Below, piece by piece: positions 5,789 to 6,896 of a DNA stretch of 6,896 nt; the first letter of the stretch is position 1; each line of letters begins with the position of its first letter. A model generated the notes under the pieces. It had not been told where the DNA came from and did no database searches. It saw only the letters and a program-made list of their open reading frames with translations. Origin of the DNA: Flavobacteriales bacterium (lineage in GTDB: Bacteria; Bacteroidota; Bacteroidia; Flavobacteriales; Flavobacteriaceae); contig WTIY01000257.1 in the NCBI GenBank assembly GCA_011525065.1, forward strand, positions 1-6,896, in the 5' to 3' direction. The position numbers were made by a program, and so were the translations under genes.

Positions 5789-6705
5789 TGTTCTGGGCAA
5801 TCAAAGAAATGACCATTGATGAATCGATAATCGCGATTCAACCCCTCTAGAGCAGTCAAATCCTCTTTACTGAGCTCAATGCTTGCAGCTGCTAGGTTAT
5901 CCGACAAATGCGTCGTTTGCACCGCTTTAGGAATCACAGAATCTCCGCGATTTATGTGAAAGGCAATCAAAAGTTGCGCTGGCGTGCATTGATAACGCTC
6001 CGCCATAAGCTTAAGTTCAGAGAGTTCAAATAAATCCGGCTCGTCTTGGGCCTTCATCCCCTCGGCTCGATCTGTTGAACCCAGTGGGGCATAGGCCGTT
6101 AGAACCATGCCGTGTTTCTTTCCATAATCGCGAAGGGCCTTTTGGGTGAGCAGCGGATGCATCTCTACCTGATTAACAGCAGGGGTTTCCGAGTCAGCAT
6201 TTAAGGATTCAAGGTGATGCAGCGTAAAATTTGAGACCCCGATGGCCTTAGTTAGACCCGTGCGTTTGACCGCTTCCATGGCCTTCCAGGTGGCCGCAAG
6301 CGGGGCTTTGGATAAGGGCTGGTAATCCTGTGAGGATTCGGGCAAAATTACGCCGCTTTTAAACGCCACTGGCCAATGAATTAAATAAAGGTCCAGATAG
6401 TTCAAATTCAAGCGCTTCAGACTGGCCTCAAGGGCAGGCAGGACATCATCCGCATCGTGTCGGTCGTTCCAGAGTTTCGAGGTAATGAACAAATCCTCAC
6501 GTCGGCATAATCCAAGATCAATGGCCTTTGCAATGGCTTGTCCGACTTCAACTTCATTGTCGTAAATCATGGCAGTGTCTATATGACGATATCCCATTTT
6601 TATGGCATTAATGATGGCCTGGATAACGATGTCGCCTTGAGCCTTCCAGGTCCCCAAACCTAAAGCAGGCATGCGGACTTTATCGTTTAACGTGATATAT
6701 TTCAT
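5758..6705 (-). CDS. Aldo/keto reductase
   Basis: Cytoplasmic NAD(P)H-dependent reductase of carbonyl compounds, 315 residues, a full-length (beta/alpha)8 aldo/keto reductase. The whole catalytic tetrad is present at canonical numbering: D43 and Y48 (HIDTAMIYDN), K77 (TSKLW) and H110 (YLIHWP). Other family signatures are GLGTW (16-20), GVSNF (156-160), NQVEMHP (178-184) and IPKAV (258-262). In the cofactor segment, the arginine usually found six residues after the lysine, which grips the NADPH 2'-phosphate, is replaced by H266, and the usual serine after K260 is A261. This suggests relaxed or NADH-leaning cofactor use. The 51-bp gap to xerD upstream (6706-6756) is AT-rich with no consensus promoter, so cotranscription with xerD is possible. 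Lengths and motifs resemble aldose/alcohol dehydrogenase (NADP+)-type members; the natural substrate cannot be told from sequence. Confidence 0.95.
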   Translation of the reverse strand: MKYITLNDKVRMPALGLGTWKAQGDIVIQAIINAIKMGYRHIDTAMIYDNEVEVGQAIAKAIDLGLCRREDLFITSKLWNDRHDADDVLPALEASLKRLNLNYLDLYLIHWPVAFKSGVILPESSQDYQPLSKAPLAATWKAMEAVKRTGLTKAIGVSNFTLHHLESLNADSETPAVNQVEMHPLLTQKALRDYGKKHGMVLTAYAPLGSTDRAEGMKAQDEPDLFELSELKLMAERYQCTPAQLLIAFHINRGDSVIPKAVQTTHLSDNLAAASIELSKEDLTALEGLNRDYRFINGHFFDCPEQGYDWVFAHP

Positions 6706-6756
6706 GTGTTTTATTTAATAAATGTCGGTGATTGATTTTAACTGGGTGGAAGAGAT

Positions 6757-6896
6757 TTATTTGCGCGGATGAAATTGGGCCAAAACCTTACTCAAATGGG
6801 CTGTTTCGATATGGGTATAAATCTCAGTTGTGGTGATGCTCTCGTGACCTAACATTTGCTGAATGGCACGCAAATCTGCCCCGTGCTCCAAAAGGT
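6757..6896 (-). CDS. xerD: Tyrosine recombinase XerD, C-terminal end (start off the right edge)
   Basis: XerD works with a partner recombinase at the chromosomal dif site to resolve chromosome dimers before division. Forty-five complete codons and a TAA stop (6759-6757) are present. They read LLEHGADLRAIQQ, then MLGHESITTTEIYTH, then ending FHPRK. The histidine of LGH and the nucleophilic tyrosine of IYTH, sixteen and nine residues apart from the family's expected spacing pattern, are the last two catalytic residues (positions 17 and 26 of the visible part). The earlier Arg-Lys-HxxR residues lie outside the window. The ADLRAIQ and FHPR ending favour XerD over XerC or an integron/phage integrase. 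It is too short for the ORF-length cut-off usually used, but the match is unambiguous. Confidence 0.9.
   Translation of the reverse strand, partial: LLEHGADLRAIQQMLGHESITTTEIYTHIETAHLSKVLAQFHPRK

Overview
The window looks like a chromosomal housekeeping segment from a member of the Bacteroidota, most likely class Flavobacteriia. Four things point there: an outer-membrane TonB-dependent receptor with an N-terminal carboxypeptidase-regulatory-like extension, a ribonuclease Y sequence of the type I associate with Flavobacteriia (ending VNIAK), start codons without Shine-Dalgarno sequences, and a promoter matching the Bacteroidota pattern TTG-N17-TAnnTTTG. No insertion sequence, phage gene, CRISPR array, tRNA or rRNA is visible. 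Base composition looks even throughout.

Layout, left to right. Positions 1-1359 (minus) hold the first 453 residues of a TonB-dependent receptor whose C-terminus lies beyond the left edge. It overlaps by 8 bp the end of a secreted M23-family metallopeptidase (1352-3124, minus), so the two form a translationally coupled envelope pair. A 198-bp divergent promoter region (3125-3322) separates this pair from a plus-strand cluster: a small coiled-coil protein (3323-3613), zapA (3617-3907), a probable 6S-type RNA (about 3930-4095) and rny (4113-5678). A short convergent gap with two hairpins (5679-5757) follows. Then come an aldo/keto reductase (5758-6705, minus) and the last 45 codons of xerD (6757-6896, minus), which runs off the right edge.

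How the genes may work together. The coiled-coil protein and ZapA are a likely Z-ring organising pair, like the ZauP/ZapA pair of Caulobacter. RNase Y is the membrane-anchored endonuclease that starts mRNA decay. The peptidase and receptor act in the periplasm and outer membrane. The most interesting element is the non-coding stretch between zapA and rny. It has an 11-bp long-range closing helix ending directly in seven Ts, a further 9-bp helix inside it and a roughly symmetrical internal loop, which is the architecture of a 6S RNA. Its place next to zapA mirrors the zapA-ssrS order of Gammaproteobacteria. A competing hairpin over its 3' end could link RNA maturation or termination to rny expression. 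I see no wholly new defence or mobile system; the rest is conserved core genome.
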